DNA of 55,575 bases from contig NZ_JAQGJT010000051.1 in assembly GCF_028290495.1 (NCBI RefSeq), positions 1-55,575 on the forward strand, in the 5' to 3' direction. A program made the position numbers and the translations under genes. This document shows, in pieces, positions 47,288 through 55,575 of the stretch. Numbering within the stretch: position 1 is the first letter of the stretch; every line of letters begins with the position of its first letter. This stretch comes from Tardiphaga sp. Lineage in GTDB: Bacteria; Pseudomonadota; Alphaproteobacteria; Rhizobiales; Xanthobacteraceae. The notes below the pieces were generated by a model. That model ran no database searches. It saw nothing but the letters and a program-made list of their open reading frames with translations, and had not been told where the DNA came from.

Positions 47288-47757
47288 GGTGCGCGGTTTA
47301 GCGGAGCGGGCGGGCGATGAAAAGACTCGCGCCAGCGGCCGGCATTGCGGCCGGCGATCATCCAGTAGATCAAGCCGCCGACGATGCCGGCGCCGGTCAC
47401 CACTTCAAGGTGGCGGCGCACGATGCCGTCGAAGCGCATGGCATCGGTATCGAACGGCACCAGACCGAGGTAGCAGGCCAGTCCCACCGCGGCGCCGCCC
47501 AGCGCATAGGCCAGCACGCTGCGAATCGAGAACGTCTCGGTAATGGCCACCACGATGATGGCGGGCAGCAGCGCAAAGCCGCTGACGAAGATGAAGCCGA
47601 ACCCGAGGATCACGTTGATGGCATTGGGATCGATGCCGGCGACATCGATCGCGCTGATCTCCGGAAACAGGATCGCCACCACCACGATCGCGCCGGCGAT
47701 CAAACACGCGACGCAGAACGCAAAGAAGACGACGAACAGGCGGCCGATCAGGGACAT
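47284..47757 (-). CDS. four-helix membrane protein of unknown function
   Basis: A 157-residue protein with four hydrophobic segments (about 5-30, 44-72, 78-98, 117-135) and a basic, Pro/Arg-rich tail. I do not recognise a family with confidence. The start MSLIGRLFVVFFAFC puts a helix at the very N-terminus. The stop overlaps the PAP2 start by four bases, so the two probably work together, for example as an accessory subunit for a lipid phosphatase. That function is inferred from coupling only. Confidence 0.7.
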   Translation of the reverse strand: MSLIGRLFVVFFAFCVACLIAGAIVVVAILFPEISAIDVAGIDPNAINVILGFGFIFVSGFALLPAIIVVAITETFSIRSVLAYALGGAAVGLACYLGLVPFDTDAMRFDGIVRRHLEVVTGAGIVGGLIYWMIAGRNAGRWRESFHRPPAPLNRAP

Positions 47758-47799
47758 CGAGAAATTCTCTTCGCTCGTGATGACTTCACCGGCCTCTCC

Positions 47800-47928
47800 C
47801 CGTCATTGCGAGGAGCCCTTGCGACGAAGCAATCCAGTTCTGGCGGAGTTCGCGGCTCTCTGGATTGCCGCGTCGCTTCGCTAAGGGGAAAGTTGGCAAG
47901 CCAACTTTCCTTGACCTCGCAATGACGG
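47800..47928. repeat. intergenic palindromic repeat, type B, with nested insertion
   Basis: It opens CCGTCATTGCGAGGAGCCCT like the copy at 40088 and closes CCTCGCAATGACGG (47915-47928). The right arm is broken after CGTCGC by about 38 bases holding a second perfect palindrome: GGAAAGTTGGC (47887-47897) AA GCCAACTTTCC (47900-47910). Confidence 0.88.
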
Positions 47929-47948
47929 TTGAGAACGTAGCGAACGCA

Positions 47949-49193
47949 TCAGTCCGTCATCGCCATTGCGCGCAGCGCCTGGCGCTCGCGGGCGGTGAGC
48001 TTCTCGGTTTCGGACTTCAACTGGCCGCAGGCAGCGAGAATGTCGCGGCCGCGCGGGGTGCGTACCGGCGAGGAATAGCCGGCGTTGAAGACGTATTCGG
48101 AGAATTTCTCGATCTGGTCCCAGTCCGAGCACTCATAGCGCGTGCCGGGCCACGGGTTGAACGGGATCAGGTTGATCTTGGCATGGATGCCCTTCAGCAT
48201 CTTCACCAGCAGCTTGGCGTCCTCGAGCGAATCGTTGACGCCGCGCAGCATCACATACTCAAACGTGATGCGGCGTGCGTTCGAGGCGCCGGGATAGTCG
48301 CGACAGGCTTGCAGCAGTTCGGCCAGCGGATATTTCTTGTTGATCGGCACCAGTTCGTTGCGCAGTTCATCGCGCACTGCGTGCAGCGAGATCGCCAGCA
48401 TCACGCCGATCTCTTCGCCGGTGCGCTTGATGTTCGGCACCACGCCGGAGGTCGACAGCGTGATGCGACGGCGCGAGATGCCGATGCCTTCATTGTCGGA
48501 CACGATCAGCAGCGCATCGCGCACCGCCTCGAAATTATAAAGCGGCTCGCCCATGCCCATCATCACCACATTGGTGACGAGGCGGTTGCCGTTAGCGGTA
48601 TCTCGGTCCGCCCAATCGTTGAGGCGGTCGCGGGCGACCATGATCTGGCCGACGATCTCGCCGGGCGTCAGATTGCGCACCAGCCGCTGGGTGCCGGTAT
48701 GGCAGAACGAGCAGGTCAGTGTGCAGCCGACCTGGCTGGAGACGCAGAGCGTGCCGCGGTCGGTCTCGGGAATGTAGACGCACTCGACCTCGTGGGCTTT
48801 CTCGCCCGCGGTGCCGCTCGGCAGCCGCAGCAGCCACTTGCGGGTGCCGTCATTGGAGATCTGCTCGGCCACCACCTCGGGCCGTGCGACCGTGAAATGC
48901 TTTTCCAGCTCGGCGCGCATGTCTTTGGAGATGCTCGACATCTCGGAGAATTCGCGGGCGCCGCGGACATACATCCAGTGCCAAAGCTGCTGGCTGCGCA
49001 TCTTGCGCTGGGCCGCGGCCACGCCGATCCCGCCGAGCTGCTCGGCGATCTCATTGCGCGACAGTCCGATCAGGGAAGGCTTGGCGAGCGGAACGTAGGT
49101 TTCCAGCGCCGTCTTCTCCAATGGCGCGTCTGCCGGGGGCAGCGCATGCGCATGGGCGTCGATGGAACCGGCCTCGGTTGAAACAGGGGTCAT
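47949..49193 (-). CDS. rlmN: dual-specificity RNA methyltransferase RlmN
   Basis: A radical-SAM enzyme (414 residues) that makes m2A in 23S rRNA (A2503) and tRNA (A37). The cluster motif is C157-TLT-C161-SF-C164. The methyl-carrying and resolving cysteines correspond to C389 (ILAACGQL) and C150 (LCVSSQVGC). The block [12 protein letters not shown] and the [12 protein letters not shown] run are typical. The start MTPVSTEAG is chosen; an upstream ATG at 49274 would add 27 unconserved residues. The N-terminal extension before [13 protein letters not shown] is usual in this order. Confidence 0.96.
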   Translation of the reverse strand: MTPVSTEAGSIDAHAHALPPADAPLEKTALETYVPLAKPSLIGLSRNEIAEQLGGIGVAAAQRKMRSQQLWHWMYVRGAREFSEMSSISKDMRAELEKHFTVARPEVVAEQISNDGTRKWLLRLPSGTAGEKAHEVECVYIPETDRGTLCVSSQVGCTLTCSFCHTGTQRLVRNLTPGEIVGQIMVARDRLNDWADRDTANGNRLVTNVVMMGMGEPLYNFEAVRDALLIVSDNEGIGISRRRITLSTSGVVPNIKRTGEEIGVMLAISLHAVRDELRNELVPINKKYPLAELLQACRDYPGASNARRITFEYVMLRGVNDSLEDAKLLVKMLKGIHAKINLIPFNPWPGTRYECSDWDQIEKFSEYVFNAGYSSPVRTPRGRDILAACGQLKSETEKLTARERQALRAMAMTD

Positions 49194-49304
49194 GGCGTCG
49201 ATCTGTGATGTCGCGGAAATGTCAGCCTCAAATAGGCTTTCCGGCGCCCCCTGAAAAGGCGCTAAATGCGGCAATATTAACGGCGGCGGTGTCTGGCGGC
49301 CGAA

Positions 49305-49922
49305 TTAGCGGCGGCAATCTTGCGCCAGACGGTCCAGCGCCTGGGCCAGACCCTTCAGCGCGAAGGTGTCCGAGGTCTCGGTTCCCTTGGCCGAGGTACC
49401 CTTGACGGTGACATCGGCGGCCTTGCGCAGGGCTTCAACCATGCGCTCTTCCTCGGCGGCATTCTTGATCCACAGCCCGTCGCCTTGCGTGTACATCGCA
49501 TAGCGCGCGCCGCCGACTTCCAGCGACGATTCCGAGCCGGGCTTCAGCGGATAGCCGATCATGATCGAGACTTCGTTGGTCACCTTCTCCGCCGGGCGGG
49601 TCGAGATGAAGGCGTAGGCCGGGTCACGCGGCCGGCCGGCCGGCGTGGTCTTTGACGACGACGGCTTGGCCAGCGCGAAGCAGACCTTCTTGCCGTTCGG
49701 GGTCGCGGTATAGGCGCCCCAGGTGCCGAACTGGCCGATCAAGGTCGGCTCGGCATTTCCACCGCCGGCTGCAGCGGCAGGGGCCGCGCTCGGCTTGGCA
49801 GGCGTCTGCTTGGCCGCGGATTTGGCACTTTTTGACGAAGCCGTCTGCGCTTGTGCGAGGCCAGTAGCCGCGCAAAATGCCACACTCATCGACACAACTG
49901 TCAGGATTTTTCGCACGGACAT
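49305..49922 (-). CDS. invasion-associated locus B (IalB) family protein
   Basis: A 205-residue exported protein. A signal peptide (about 1-26, ending AQAQ) is followed by a Lys/Ala/Pro-rich linker and an IalB domain: FGTWGAYTATPNGKKVCFALAKPSSS, RDPAYAFISTRPAEKVTNEVSIMIGYPL. It ends with RLAQDCRR. The two cysteines bracket the domain as in other members. IalB of Bartonella affects red-cell invasion, but family members occur in free-living Rhizobiales and their role is unknown. The start is the ATG after GAGGATCG. Confidence 0.9.
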   Translation of the reverse strand: MSVRKILTVVSMSVAFCAATGLAQAQTASSKSAKSAAKQTPAKPSAAPAAAAGGGNAEPTLIGQFGTWGAYTATPNGKKVCFALAKPSSSKTTPAGRPRDPAYAFISTRPAEKVTNEVSIMIGYPLKPGSESSLEVGGARYAMYTQGDGLWIKNAAEEERMVEALRKAADVTVKGTSAKGTETSDTFALKGLAQALDRLAQDCRR

Positions 49923-50119
49923 GAAGTCTCGATCCTCTATTATTGTGACTGCAAGATGGCCCGAAAGCTGGCTCGAATCCGCGCCGTCACGGGCCTGACT
50001 TAACCGGGAAAGCCCGGCTTGGAAAGCAGCCGCGACCGTCGCCCACTGAATCAGATTGTCGCGCGCCCGCAAATCCGGCAAGAAGAAATCAACTGTCTCA
50101 ATCAGAAGGTCAGATATCG

Positions 50120-51094
50120 ATGAAGGCTATCCTCTGCTCGCAGTTTTGCGAACCCGACGATCTCGTGCTCGCCGATATCGCTGATCCCGTCGCGGCCGAA
50201 GGCCAGGTGGTGATCGCGATCAAATCCGCGGCGCTGAATTTCTTCGACATCCTGATGATCCAGGGCAAGTATCAGATCAAGCCGCCGTTCCCGTTCTCGC
50301 CGGCTGCCGAAGTTGCTGGTGTGATCGAGAGCGTCGGCGACGGCGTCACCGATCTGCGTGTCGGCGACCGCGTGGTGGCTTCGGTCGGCCATAACGGCGC
50401 GCGCGAGAAGATCGCGGTTCCCGCGGCATCCGTGGTGAAGATCCCCGACAATCTTGATTTCGACCGCGCCGCAGGCTGCATCATCACCTACGGAACCGCG
50501 CTGCATGCGCTGGAAGATCGCGCCAGCCCAAAGCCCGGCGAAACGCTGGCCGTGCTCGGCGCGGCCGGCGGCACGGGCCTTGCGGCCTGCGAGCTCGGTG
50601 CGCTGATGGGGCTGAAGGTGATTGCCTGTGCGTCGTCGGATGAGAAGATCGAGTTCGCCAAGCAGCACGGCGCGGAACTCGGCCTGAACTACGCGACCGA
50701 AGATCTCAAGGAAGGCCTGAAGCGGCTGACCGCGGGCGAGGGCGCCAACATCATCTTCGATCCGGTTGGTGGAACCTATGCCGAAGCCGCGTTGCGCGCG
50801 ATCGCCTGGGAAGGCCGCTTCCTGGTGATCGGTTTTGCCGCCGGCGATATTCCGAAAATGCCGCTCAATCTGGCGCTGCTGAAAGGCTGCGACATTCGCG
50901 GTGTATTCTGGGGCGCGTGGGCGAAGAAGAACCCGGCGAAGAACCGCGCCAATCTGCAGAAGCTGGTGAGCTGGGCGGCCGAAGGCAAGATTTCCTCGCA
51001 TGTCGATCGCACCTTCCCGCTGGCGCAGACCGCGGAAGCCTTGAAGGTGCTCGGCGGCCGCAAGGCAATGGGCAAGGTAATCTTGAAGCCGTAG
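50120..51094 (+). CDS. zinc-independent NADPH:quinone oxidoreductase family protein
   Basis: A 324-residue medium-chain dehydrogenase/reductase. The GroES-like N-terminal domain runs to about 120, with ALNFFDILMIQGKYQIKPPFPFSPAAEVAG. The Rossmann domain has AVLGAAGGTGLAACELGALMG near 146-166. The catalytic and structural zinc cysteines of alcohol dehydrogenases are absent, as expected for the quinone-reductase group. The start MKAILCSQFCEPDDLVLAD is the family N-terminus and has AAGGT upstream. It reduces quinones or enones with NADPH; the true substrate is not predictable. Confidence 0.93.
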   Translation: MKAILCSQFCEPDDLVLADIADPVAAEGQVVIAIKSAALNFFDILMIQGKYQIKPPFPFSPAAEVAGVIESVGDGVTDLRVGDRVVASVGHNGAREKIAVPAASVVKIPDNLDFDRAAGCIITYGTALHALEDRASPKPGETLAVLGAAGGTGLAACELGALMGLKVIACASSDEKIEFAKQHGAELGLNYATEDLKEGLKRLTAGEGANIIFDPVGGTYAEAALRAIAWEGRFLVIGFAAGDIPKMPLNLALLKGCDIRGVFWGAWAKKNPAKNRANLQKLVSWAAEGKISSHVDRTFPLAQTAEALKVLGGRKAMGKVILKP

Positions 51095-51132
51095 CCCGGC
51101 GTTGGGTGCGCTGTAGCTACTTCAAGCTTCGC

Positions 51133-51211
51133 TGTCATCGCCCGGCTTGACCGGGTGAACCAGTACACTCAGACCGCGTGTACTGGTTCACCCGCTTCCG
51201 CGGGTGATGAC
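51133..51211. repeat. intergenic palindromic repeat, type D
   Basis: GTCATCGCCCGG opens and CGGGTGATGAC closes it. Inside is a perfect 16-bp inverted repeat, GGGTGAACCAGTACAC (51153-51168) with 51178-51193. It lies between convergent genes and could terminate both. Confidence 0.87.
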
Positions 51212-51264
51212 AACCGAAACCGATGCGGCAGTCGCGTGTCACCGCGACTGCAAGTCGTCGAAGC

Positions 51265-51669
51265 TTATGCCGCCAGAATCGTTTTCTCGATATCGGCGAT
51301 CGCATGGCCCGTGAGGTCTTTCGCGATCTCGCCTAGCAGAACGTCTTCCAGCTTCTTGTGGTAGTGCTTGCGCATCTCGCCGAGTGTTCGCGGCGCGGCG
51401 ATGACGAGGACATGGGGGACGCCGCCGGTCAGAACCTGCTGGTTCAGCATTTCCGTGATGCCCTTGGCGAAGCCGTCTTCGGCCACCTGGCTATCATCGG
51501 GATTGGCGGCGCTGCTGTGATGGCCGGCGCTGGTCCCCTTGGCGTCGGCGTCGATCGCAGGCTCCGGCGCTGCCTTCAGGCTCATTTCGGTTTCGGTTCC
51601 GATGTTGCGGAACAGGCTGAGCTTTTCACCATCGGCAACGGCAACGATGGTATCCGTGGGAAGGATCAT
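51265..51669 (-). CDS. host attachment family protein (BaeRF-like)
   Basis: A 134-residue cytoplasmic protein of the 'protein required for attachment to host cells' family, now grouped with bacterial archaeo-eukaryotic release-factor-like domains. It starts MILPTDTIVAVADGEKLSLFRN. It has the family run HVLVIAAPRTLGEMRKHYHKKLEDVLLGEIAKDLTGH. A variable Ala/Asp-rich middle (about 40-65) is usual. The start is chosen for the AGGAAAT site; the earlier ATG is unsupported. The name comes from Agrobacterium work and the biochemical role is not known. Confidence 0.9.
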   Translation of the reverse strand: MILPTDTIVAVADGEKLSLFRNIGTETEMSLKAAPEPAIDADAKGTSAGHHSSAANPDDSQVAEDGFAKGITEMLNQQVLTGGVPHVLVIAAPRTLGEMRKHYHKKLEDVLLGEIAKDLTGHAIADIEKTILAA

Positions 51670-51774
51670 TTGGATTTCCTGTGATGGATGACGGCCGCGA
51701 GCGAGATCGCTCAAACGGCTCTCCGCACCAATCGATCAGTTACCCGGAAGTTCCGCAGCGCGCGTTGCGGTAAA

Positions 51775-52158
51775 TCAAGCCTTCACGTCGCCTTTGTCCA
51801 AACCCCGCGCCATCGCTGCGCGCGCGGCTTCGCGGTGCTCCGGTGTGATGTGGGTCGCCACCATGCGCAGCGCTGTGGCGAGTATCGCGGCATCGTCAGT
51901 GAAGCCGAGAATCGGCAGCATGTCCGGTACGAAGTCGAACGGCAGGATGAAATAAGCGATCGCGCCGAGCAAGGCGGCCTGGACATGGCGCGGCGTCTGC
52001 CGGTCGAAGGCGCAGTAATACGCCGCCAGCAAATCCTCGGCGAACGGCAGCTTCACCGCCAGCCGCTTCAGCTTGTGCCAGAACCTTCGGCGAACGCTTT
52101 CCTGGTCCTGCGCCAGCCGGTCGGCCGGCTCGAAACCCACGCTGTGTTCGGAAGCCAT
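51775..52158 (-). CDS. YkvA/DUF1232 family protein
   Basis: A 127-residue protein. The DUF1232 core is LLAAYYCAFDRQTPRHVQAALLGAIAYFILPFDFVPDMLPILGFTDDAAILATAL (about 44-98). It contains one clear hydrophobic hairpin and the signature PxDxxPD...GxxDD. Members are small membrane-associated proteins of unknown function. A polar N-terminus of about 35 residues precedes it. It lies near, but not coupled with, the pterin dehydratase gene. Confidence 0.9.
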   Translation of the reverse strand: MASEHSVGFEPADRLAQDQESVRRRFWHKLKRLAVKLPFAEDLLAAYYCAFDRQTPRHVQAALLGAIAYFILPFDFVPDMLPILGFTDDAAILATALRMVATHITPEHREAARAAMARGLDKGDVKA

Positions 52159-52243
52159 TGCGTTGCCCCATCGCTTGCCGCGCTGCGCGGCAATGCCAGG
52201 TGAATTTGGTGACTCCGTCCCGATGCCGCAAGCGCGGGGGCTG

Positions 52244-52549
52244 TTACGATCCCTCGAACGGTGCGGCGATCCGGTTCATCGCCTTCGCCAGATCAATATC
52301 CAGCGCGGTTACGCCTCCGGCGTCGTGAGTCGTCAGCACCACCTCCACTGTCTTGTAAACATTGCGCCATTCCGGATGGTGGTCGCGTTTTTCGGCGACC
52401 AGAGCGACCCGCGCCATGAAGCCGAACGCCTCGTTGAAATCCCTGAAGCTGAAAGTCCTGGCGATGGCGTCGCGGCCGCTGACATCGCTCCAGCCGCTCA
52501 ATTCCTGCAGCGCCGTCGTGCGGGCCGCAGCCGTCAATCGTTCTGCCAT
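52244..52549 (-). CDS. phhB: 4a-hydroxytetrahydrobiopterin dehydratase
   Basis: A 101-residue enzyme (pterin-4a-carbinolamine dehydratase) that regenerates pterin cofactor for aromatic amino acid hydroxylases. The active-site motif is complete: E53-K-R-D-H57-H58-P-E-W61, then H75 and D84 ([16 protein letters not shown]). The strong CAGGAGAA site fixes the start. No phenylalanine hydroxylase gene is visible in the window, so the partner must lie elsewhere; some members instead have a role in molybdopterin metabolism. Confidence 0.94.
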   Translation of the reverse strand: MAERLTAAARTTALQELSGWSDVSGRDAIARTFSFRDFNEAFGFMARVALVAEKRDHHPEWRNVYKTVEVVLTTHDAGGVTALDIDLAKAMNRIAAPFEGS

Positions 52550-52663
52550 GTCATTCTCCTGCTCACCGCAACTTGACCTCAACGCCCGGTGACGCGGTTC
52601 GGATCCGTGCCACAATAAGGCAGCAAAGCCCGTGCAGGATAGTTCCCACGCGGTATCGTCGGC

Positions 52664-54145
52664 ATGGCGGCCGCAAACGGTTATACTGACAATGAACCCC
52701 ACGGTGGATTGACCTTGAGCCTGAAGCGATTGTTTTCCAGATCGATCGTGGACGGCCCCGACGTGATCGGGCCGGTCGATCCGGCATCGCCGCGCACGGT
52801 CCGCCGCCGAAGGATGATGTTGGTGGTGCTGGCCGGCATGCTGGCTATCGTTGCTACCGTGGCCAGCGGTTATTATTTCGCGATGAAGCCGGTGCCGCTG
52901 CGGATCGCCGTCGGCCCGTATAACAGCGACGACGCCAAGGTGGTGCAGGCACTGGTGCAGGCATTCTCGCGCGATCACACCCGCGTGCGGCTGCGCCCGA
53001 TCGTGACCGACAGCGCCAGCGCCAGCGCCAAGGCGCTCGCGGACGGCTACGCCGATCTCGCCATTATCCGTGGCGACCTCGACGTGCCGAAGAACGCCCG
53101 CGCCGTCGCCACGTTGCGCAAGAATGTCGTCGTGTTGTGGTTGCCGGGGCCTGTCAAAGGCAAGAAGAGCGGACCCAAGATCACCAGGGTCGCGCAATTG
53201 GCCGGCCGCACGATCGGCGTCATCGGCAAGACCCCCGCCAATATCAACCTGCTCAACATCGTGCTTCGGCAATACGGCGTCGATCCCGAAAAGGTCACCA
53301 CGGTTCAGTTCTCGACCACCGAGGTGGCCGAGGCCGCGAAGGATCAGAAGGTCGATGCCTTCCTTGCCGCGGGTCCGGTCAACAGCAAGATCACCAGCGA
53401 CGCCATCACCGCTTCGTCGCGCGACGGCGCGCCGACTTTCCTGGCGATAGACGCGGCTGAAGCCATCGCGCAGAATTTCCCGATGTACGAAGCGTCGGAA
53501 ATTCCCGCCGGCGTGTTCGGCGGTTCGCCCGCGCGGCCGGACGACGACGTCAAGACCATCGGCTTCTCGCACCACATCGTGGCCCGCCAGAGCCTCTCCG
53601 ACACCACGGTGGCGGCGTTCACGCGGCAACTGTTCGCGGTCCGCCAGCAACTCATCACCGATTTTCCTCTGGCAGCGAAGATCGAGACGCCGGACACCGA
53701 CAAGGACGCCGTGGTCCCCGTGCATCCGGGCGCGGCGGCCTATGTTGACGGCGAGGAAAAGACATTCCTCGATCGCTACAGCGATTACATCTGGTGGAGC
53801 CTGATGGGGCTTTCCGCTGTTGGTTCGGCCGGCGCCTGGTTCGCCAGCTTCATGAAGCGCGACGAGCGCAACAACAACACCTCGCAGCGCGACCGCCTGC
53901 TCGACATGCTGGCGGTGGCGCGCAACAGCAATTCGCTGGAAGAACTCGACGGCATGCAGGCCGAGGCCGACGACATCCTGCGCGCGACGCTAAACTGCTT
54001 CGAGTATGGCGCCATCGAGGATGGAACGCTGACCGCCTTCAACATTGCGCTCGAGCAGTTTCACAACGCCGTCGCCGATCGCAAGGCGCTCATCGGCATG
54101 GTCCTGCCCGAGCCTGTTCGGCAGAACCGGGTGCAGATCGTGTGA
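52664..54145 (+). CDS. TAXI-family (TRAP-type) receptor-like protein with two membrane anchors
   Basis: A 493-residue protein. A cytoplasmic start of about 48 basic residues leads into TM1 (about 50-72, [22 protein letters not shown]). A periplasmic TAXI solute-receptor domain (about 78-370) follows, with [19 protein letters not shown] and [18 protein letters not shown]. Then comes TM2 (about 383-402, [21 protein letters not shown]) and a cytoplasmic C-terminal helical region (about 410-493). Ordinary TAXI receptors are soluble and partner TRAP permeases; here there is no permease nearby and the receptor is tethered at both ends. It may sense a ligand rather than import it. An in-frame TTG at 52715 is an alternative start. 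Confidence 0.82.
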   Translation: MAAANGYTDNEPHGGLTLSLKRLFSRSIVDGPDVIGPVDPASPRTVRRRRMMLVVLAGMLAIVATVASGYYFAMKPVPLRIAVGPYNSDDAKVVQALVQAFSRDHTRVRLRPIVTDSASASAKALADGYADLAIIRGDLDVPKNARAVATLRKNVVVLWLPGPVKGKKSGPKITRVAQLAGRTIGVIGKTPANINLLNIVLRQYGVDPEKVTTVQFSTTEVAEAAKDQKVDAFLAAGPVNSKITSDAITASSRDGAPTFLAIDAAEAIAQNFPMYEASEIPAGVFGGSPARPDDDVKTIGFSHHIVARQSLSDTTVAAFTRQLFAVRQQLITDFPLAAKIETPDTDKDAVVPVHPGAAAYVDGEEKTFLDRYSDYIWWSLMGLSAVGSAGAWFASFMKRDERNNNTSQRDRLLDMLAVARNSNSLEELDGMQAEADDILRATLNCFEYGAIEDGTLTAFNIALEQFHNAVADRKALIGMVLPEPVRQNRVQIV

Positions 54146-54439
54146 TCGCAGCCGGAAAATTTGCGGCACGCGCCCGCATTTCCCGTGTGGCGGCTTTCTC
54201 CGATACCTCCGCGTCCTCGCCATCGGCGTCATTCGAGGTCAAATTAACGCGTTCGGCGCGGCCTGCATCTGCCGTCAGCGCCTCGCCAGGACCCTTGGAT
54301 GCGCCGGATTCGACGGCCAAGGCGGGCAAATGGCCCTGACTCACCCGAATCGGGCCGATCTGGCGATATTGTCGACGGTTGAGGGCTCGAAAATACGCGG
54401 ACGTGAAGCCGGATTTGCTTGTTTTCCGGCGCGTTTTGA
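54146..54439. other. intergenic region before typA, no gene seen
   Basis: About 290 bases after the TAXI gene. Open frames here lack ribosome sites or family likeness. Promoter and leader of typA start at about 54418. Confidence 0.5.
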
Positions 54440-54445
54440 CTATAT
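54418..54445 (+). promoter_or_regulatory. promoter candidate for typA
   Basis: CTTGTT (54418-54423) and CTATAT (54440-54445), 16 bases apart, are close to the alphaproteobacterial consensus CTTGAC-N17-CTATAT. Transcription would start near 54453, giving a leader of about 175 bases. Confidence 0.55.
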
Positions 54446-54466
54446 TGCGCCGCAACGCGTCCGAGT

Positions 54467-54494
54467 ACCCGGCCATTGGCCGGGTTTGCTTTTG
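54467..54494 (+). terminator. terminator-like hairpin in the typA leader
   Basis: ACCCGGCC (54467-54474) ATT GGCCGGGT (54478-54485) is a perfect 8-bp stem followed by TTGCTTTTGG. It comes only about 15 bases after the expected transcription start, so it may act as an attenuator or cold-labile element rather than the end of an upstream gene. Confidence 0.55.
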
Positions 54495-54628
54495 GAGGGA
54501 TTGCCCCAGCGCGTTTTCAGACGAGGCAGAACCGACGACGCGCTGGCGCGTGAGGCTTGAGGCCTTTTGTCGAACTTGCCTTGTTGAACCGCTCCGGGCA
54601 CCCAGACCGTAAAACCAGAAGAAGACCT

Positions 54629-55575
54629 ATGAACCTTCGCAACATTGCTATCATCGCCCACGTTGACCACGGCAAGACCACGCTCGTCGACAAGCTGCTG
54701 CAGCAGTCCGGCACCTACCGCGACAACCAGCGTCAGGTTGAGCGCGCGATGGATTCGAACGACATCGAAAAAGAGCGCGGCATCACCATTCTCGCCAAGT
54801 GCACCTCGGTGCATTGGGAAGACACCCAGATCAACATCGTCGACACCCCCGGCCACGCCGATTTCGGTGGCGAAGTCGAACGCATCCTGTCGATGGTCGA
54901 CGGTGTGATCGTGCTCGTCGATGCCGCTGAAGGCCCGATGCCGCAGACCAAGTTTGTGGTCGGCAAGGCGCTCAAGCTCGGCCTTCGCCCGATCGTCGCG
55001 ATCAACAAGGTTGATCGTCAGGACGCCCGCATCACCGAAGTCGTCAACGAAGTGTTCGACCTGTTCGCAGCGCTCGATGCCACCGACGACCAGCTCGATT
55101 TCCCGATCCTGTACGGGTCCGGCCGCAACGGCTGGATGGCCGACAGCCCGGATGCGTCGCATGACGTCGGCATGAAGCCGCTGTTCGATCTCGTCATCAA
55201 GCACGTGCCGCCGCCCGTGGTCGAAGAAGGCCCGTTCCGCATGCTCGGCACGATCCTGGAAGCCAACCCCTATCTCGGCCGCATCATCACCGGCCGCATT
55301 TCGTCCGGCTCGGTTCGTCCGAACCAGGCGGTCAAGGTGCTGTCGCGCGACGGCAAGACCGTTGAAACCGGCCGCATCACCAAGATCCTGGCCTTCCGCG
55401 GCCTCGAGCGTCAGCCGGTCGAGCTCGCCGAAGCCGGTGACATCGTCGCCATCGCCGGCCTGCCCACGGGCACCGTGGCCGATACGTTCTGCGATCCCTC
55501 GGTCGAGATTCCGATCCAGGCCCAGGCGATCGATCCGCCGACCGTGTCGATGTCCTTCATCGTCAACAACTCGCC
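54629..55575 (+). CDS. typA: GTP-binding protein TypA/BipA, 3' end cut by window
   Basis: A ribosome-associated translational GTPase of the EF-G family that helps assemble 50S subunits and supports growth in the cold and under stress. The first 315 codons are visible. The G motifs are HVDHGKTT (11-18), EKERGIT (near 48-54), DTPGHADF (near 72-79) and NKVD (near 126-129). Domain II begins near 200 ([19 protein letters not shown]). The start [15 protein letters not shown] is universal. The leader carries a terminator-like hairpin at 54467-54485. Confidence 0.97.
   Translation, partial: MNLRNIAIIAHVDHGKTTLVDKLLQQSGTYRDNQRQVERAMDSNDIEKERGITILAKCTSVHWEDTQINIVDTPGHADFGGEVERILSMVDGVIVLVDAAEGPMPQTKFVVGKALKLGLRPIVAINKVDRQDARITEVVNEVFDLFAALDATDDQLDFPILYGSGRNGWMADSPDASHDVGMKPLFDLVIKHVPPPVVEEGPFRMLGTILEANPYLGRIITGRISSGSVRPNQAVKVLSRDGKTVETGRITKILAFRGLERQPVELAEAGDIVAIAGLPTGTVADTFCDPSVEIPIQAQAIDPPTVSMSFIVNNS

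Noticed and set aside
54090..54476. A 128-codon minus-strand frame between the TAXI gene and typA
   Set aside because: It overlaps the end of the TAXI gene, has no ribosome site and spans the typA promoter.

Overview
The window is GC-rich DNA from an alphaproteobacterium of the Bradyrhizobium/Rhodopseudomonas group (Nitrobacteraceae). The evidence is the gene content and order: mdh-sucC-sucD-sucA, zapE, an aconitase divergent from a cytochrome c maturation operon (ccmA/B/C/D/G), a short FtsY next to YciB, a BI-1/YbhL protein with a structured leader, IalB, DUF2794, and intergenic palindromic repeats of the kind common in these genomes. No rRNA, tRNA, CRISPR array or transposase is visible. 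The window cuts sucA at its left edge and typA at its right edge.

Region 1 (1-13128) is the TCA-cycle block on the minus strand: mdh, then sucC-sucD, then sucA. Between sucD and sucA lies a 7.6-kb accessory island (about 2388-9866). It holds a TetR regulator, a perfect palindromic operator in front of a truncated target gene, a secreted DUF1254 protein, an AraC regulator, and a four-gene plus-strand cluster (HdeA-like protein, outer-membrane barrel, class A acid phosphatase, second barrel-like protein). The regions upstream of the DUF1254 gene and of the hdeA-like gene share an ungapped similar segment with TGGC half-sites 10 bp apart. A 108-bp in-frame relic of a second AraC gene lies beside the DUF1254 copy. 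I read this as an old duplication of an [AraC - operator - envelope target] module, now probably run by one regulator.

Region 2 (13407-22774) is housekeeping: zapE, thpR, an arylesterase divergent from a YbbA/YbbP-type ABC exporter pair, ybhL, a GNAT acetyltransferase, DUF2794, a likely small-RNA gene ending in a perfect intrinsic terminator, and a DUF1223 protein.

Region 3 (22945-32986) has acnA with an Irr/ICE-like iron box upstream, the ccm operon split by a Tat-exported amidohydrolase, an HhH protein, yciB-ftsY and an RluA-type pseudouridine synthase.

Region 4 (32999-44936) is mixed: a RhiA-like protein, dapF, a GyrI-like lipo/secreted protein, a SIMPL protein, an MBL hydrolase, corA, a trypsin-fold protein without its catalytic histidine, a MoeB/ThiF protein without the usual zinc cysteines, an aldo/keto reductase divergent from a LysR regulator, a hydroxyacid dehydrogenase and an SH3 protein.

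Region 5 (45047-55575) has argG, a PAP2 protein with an altered motif, rlmN, ialB, a quinone oxidoreductase, a host-attachment protein, DUF1232, a pterin dehydratase, a TAXI-type protein with two membrane anchors and typA.

Nine intergenic palindromic elements of at least four sequence types are scattered through regions 2-5. Positions and motifs were read by eye. Family names come from memory of the families, not from searches.
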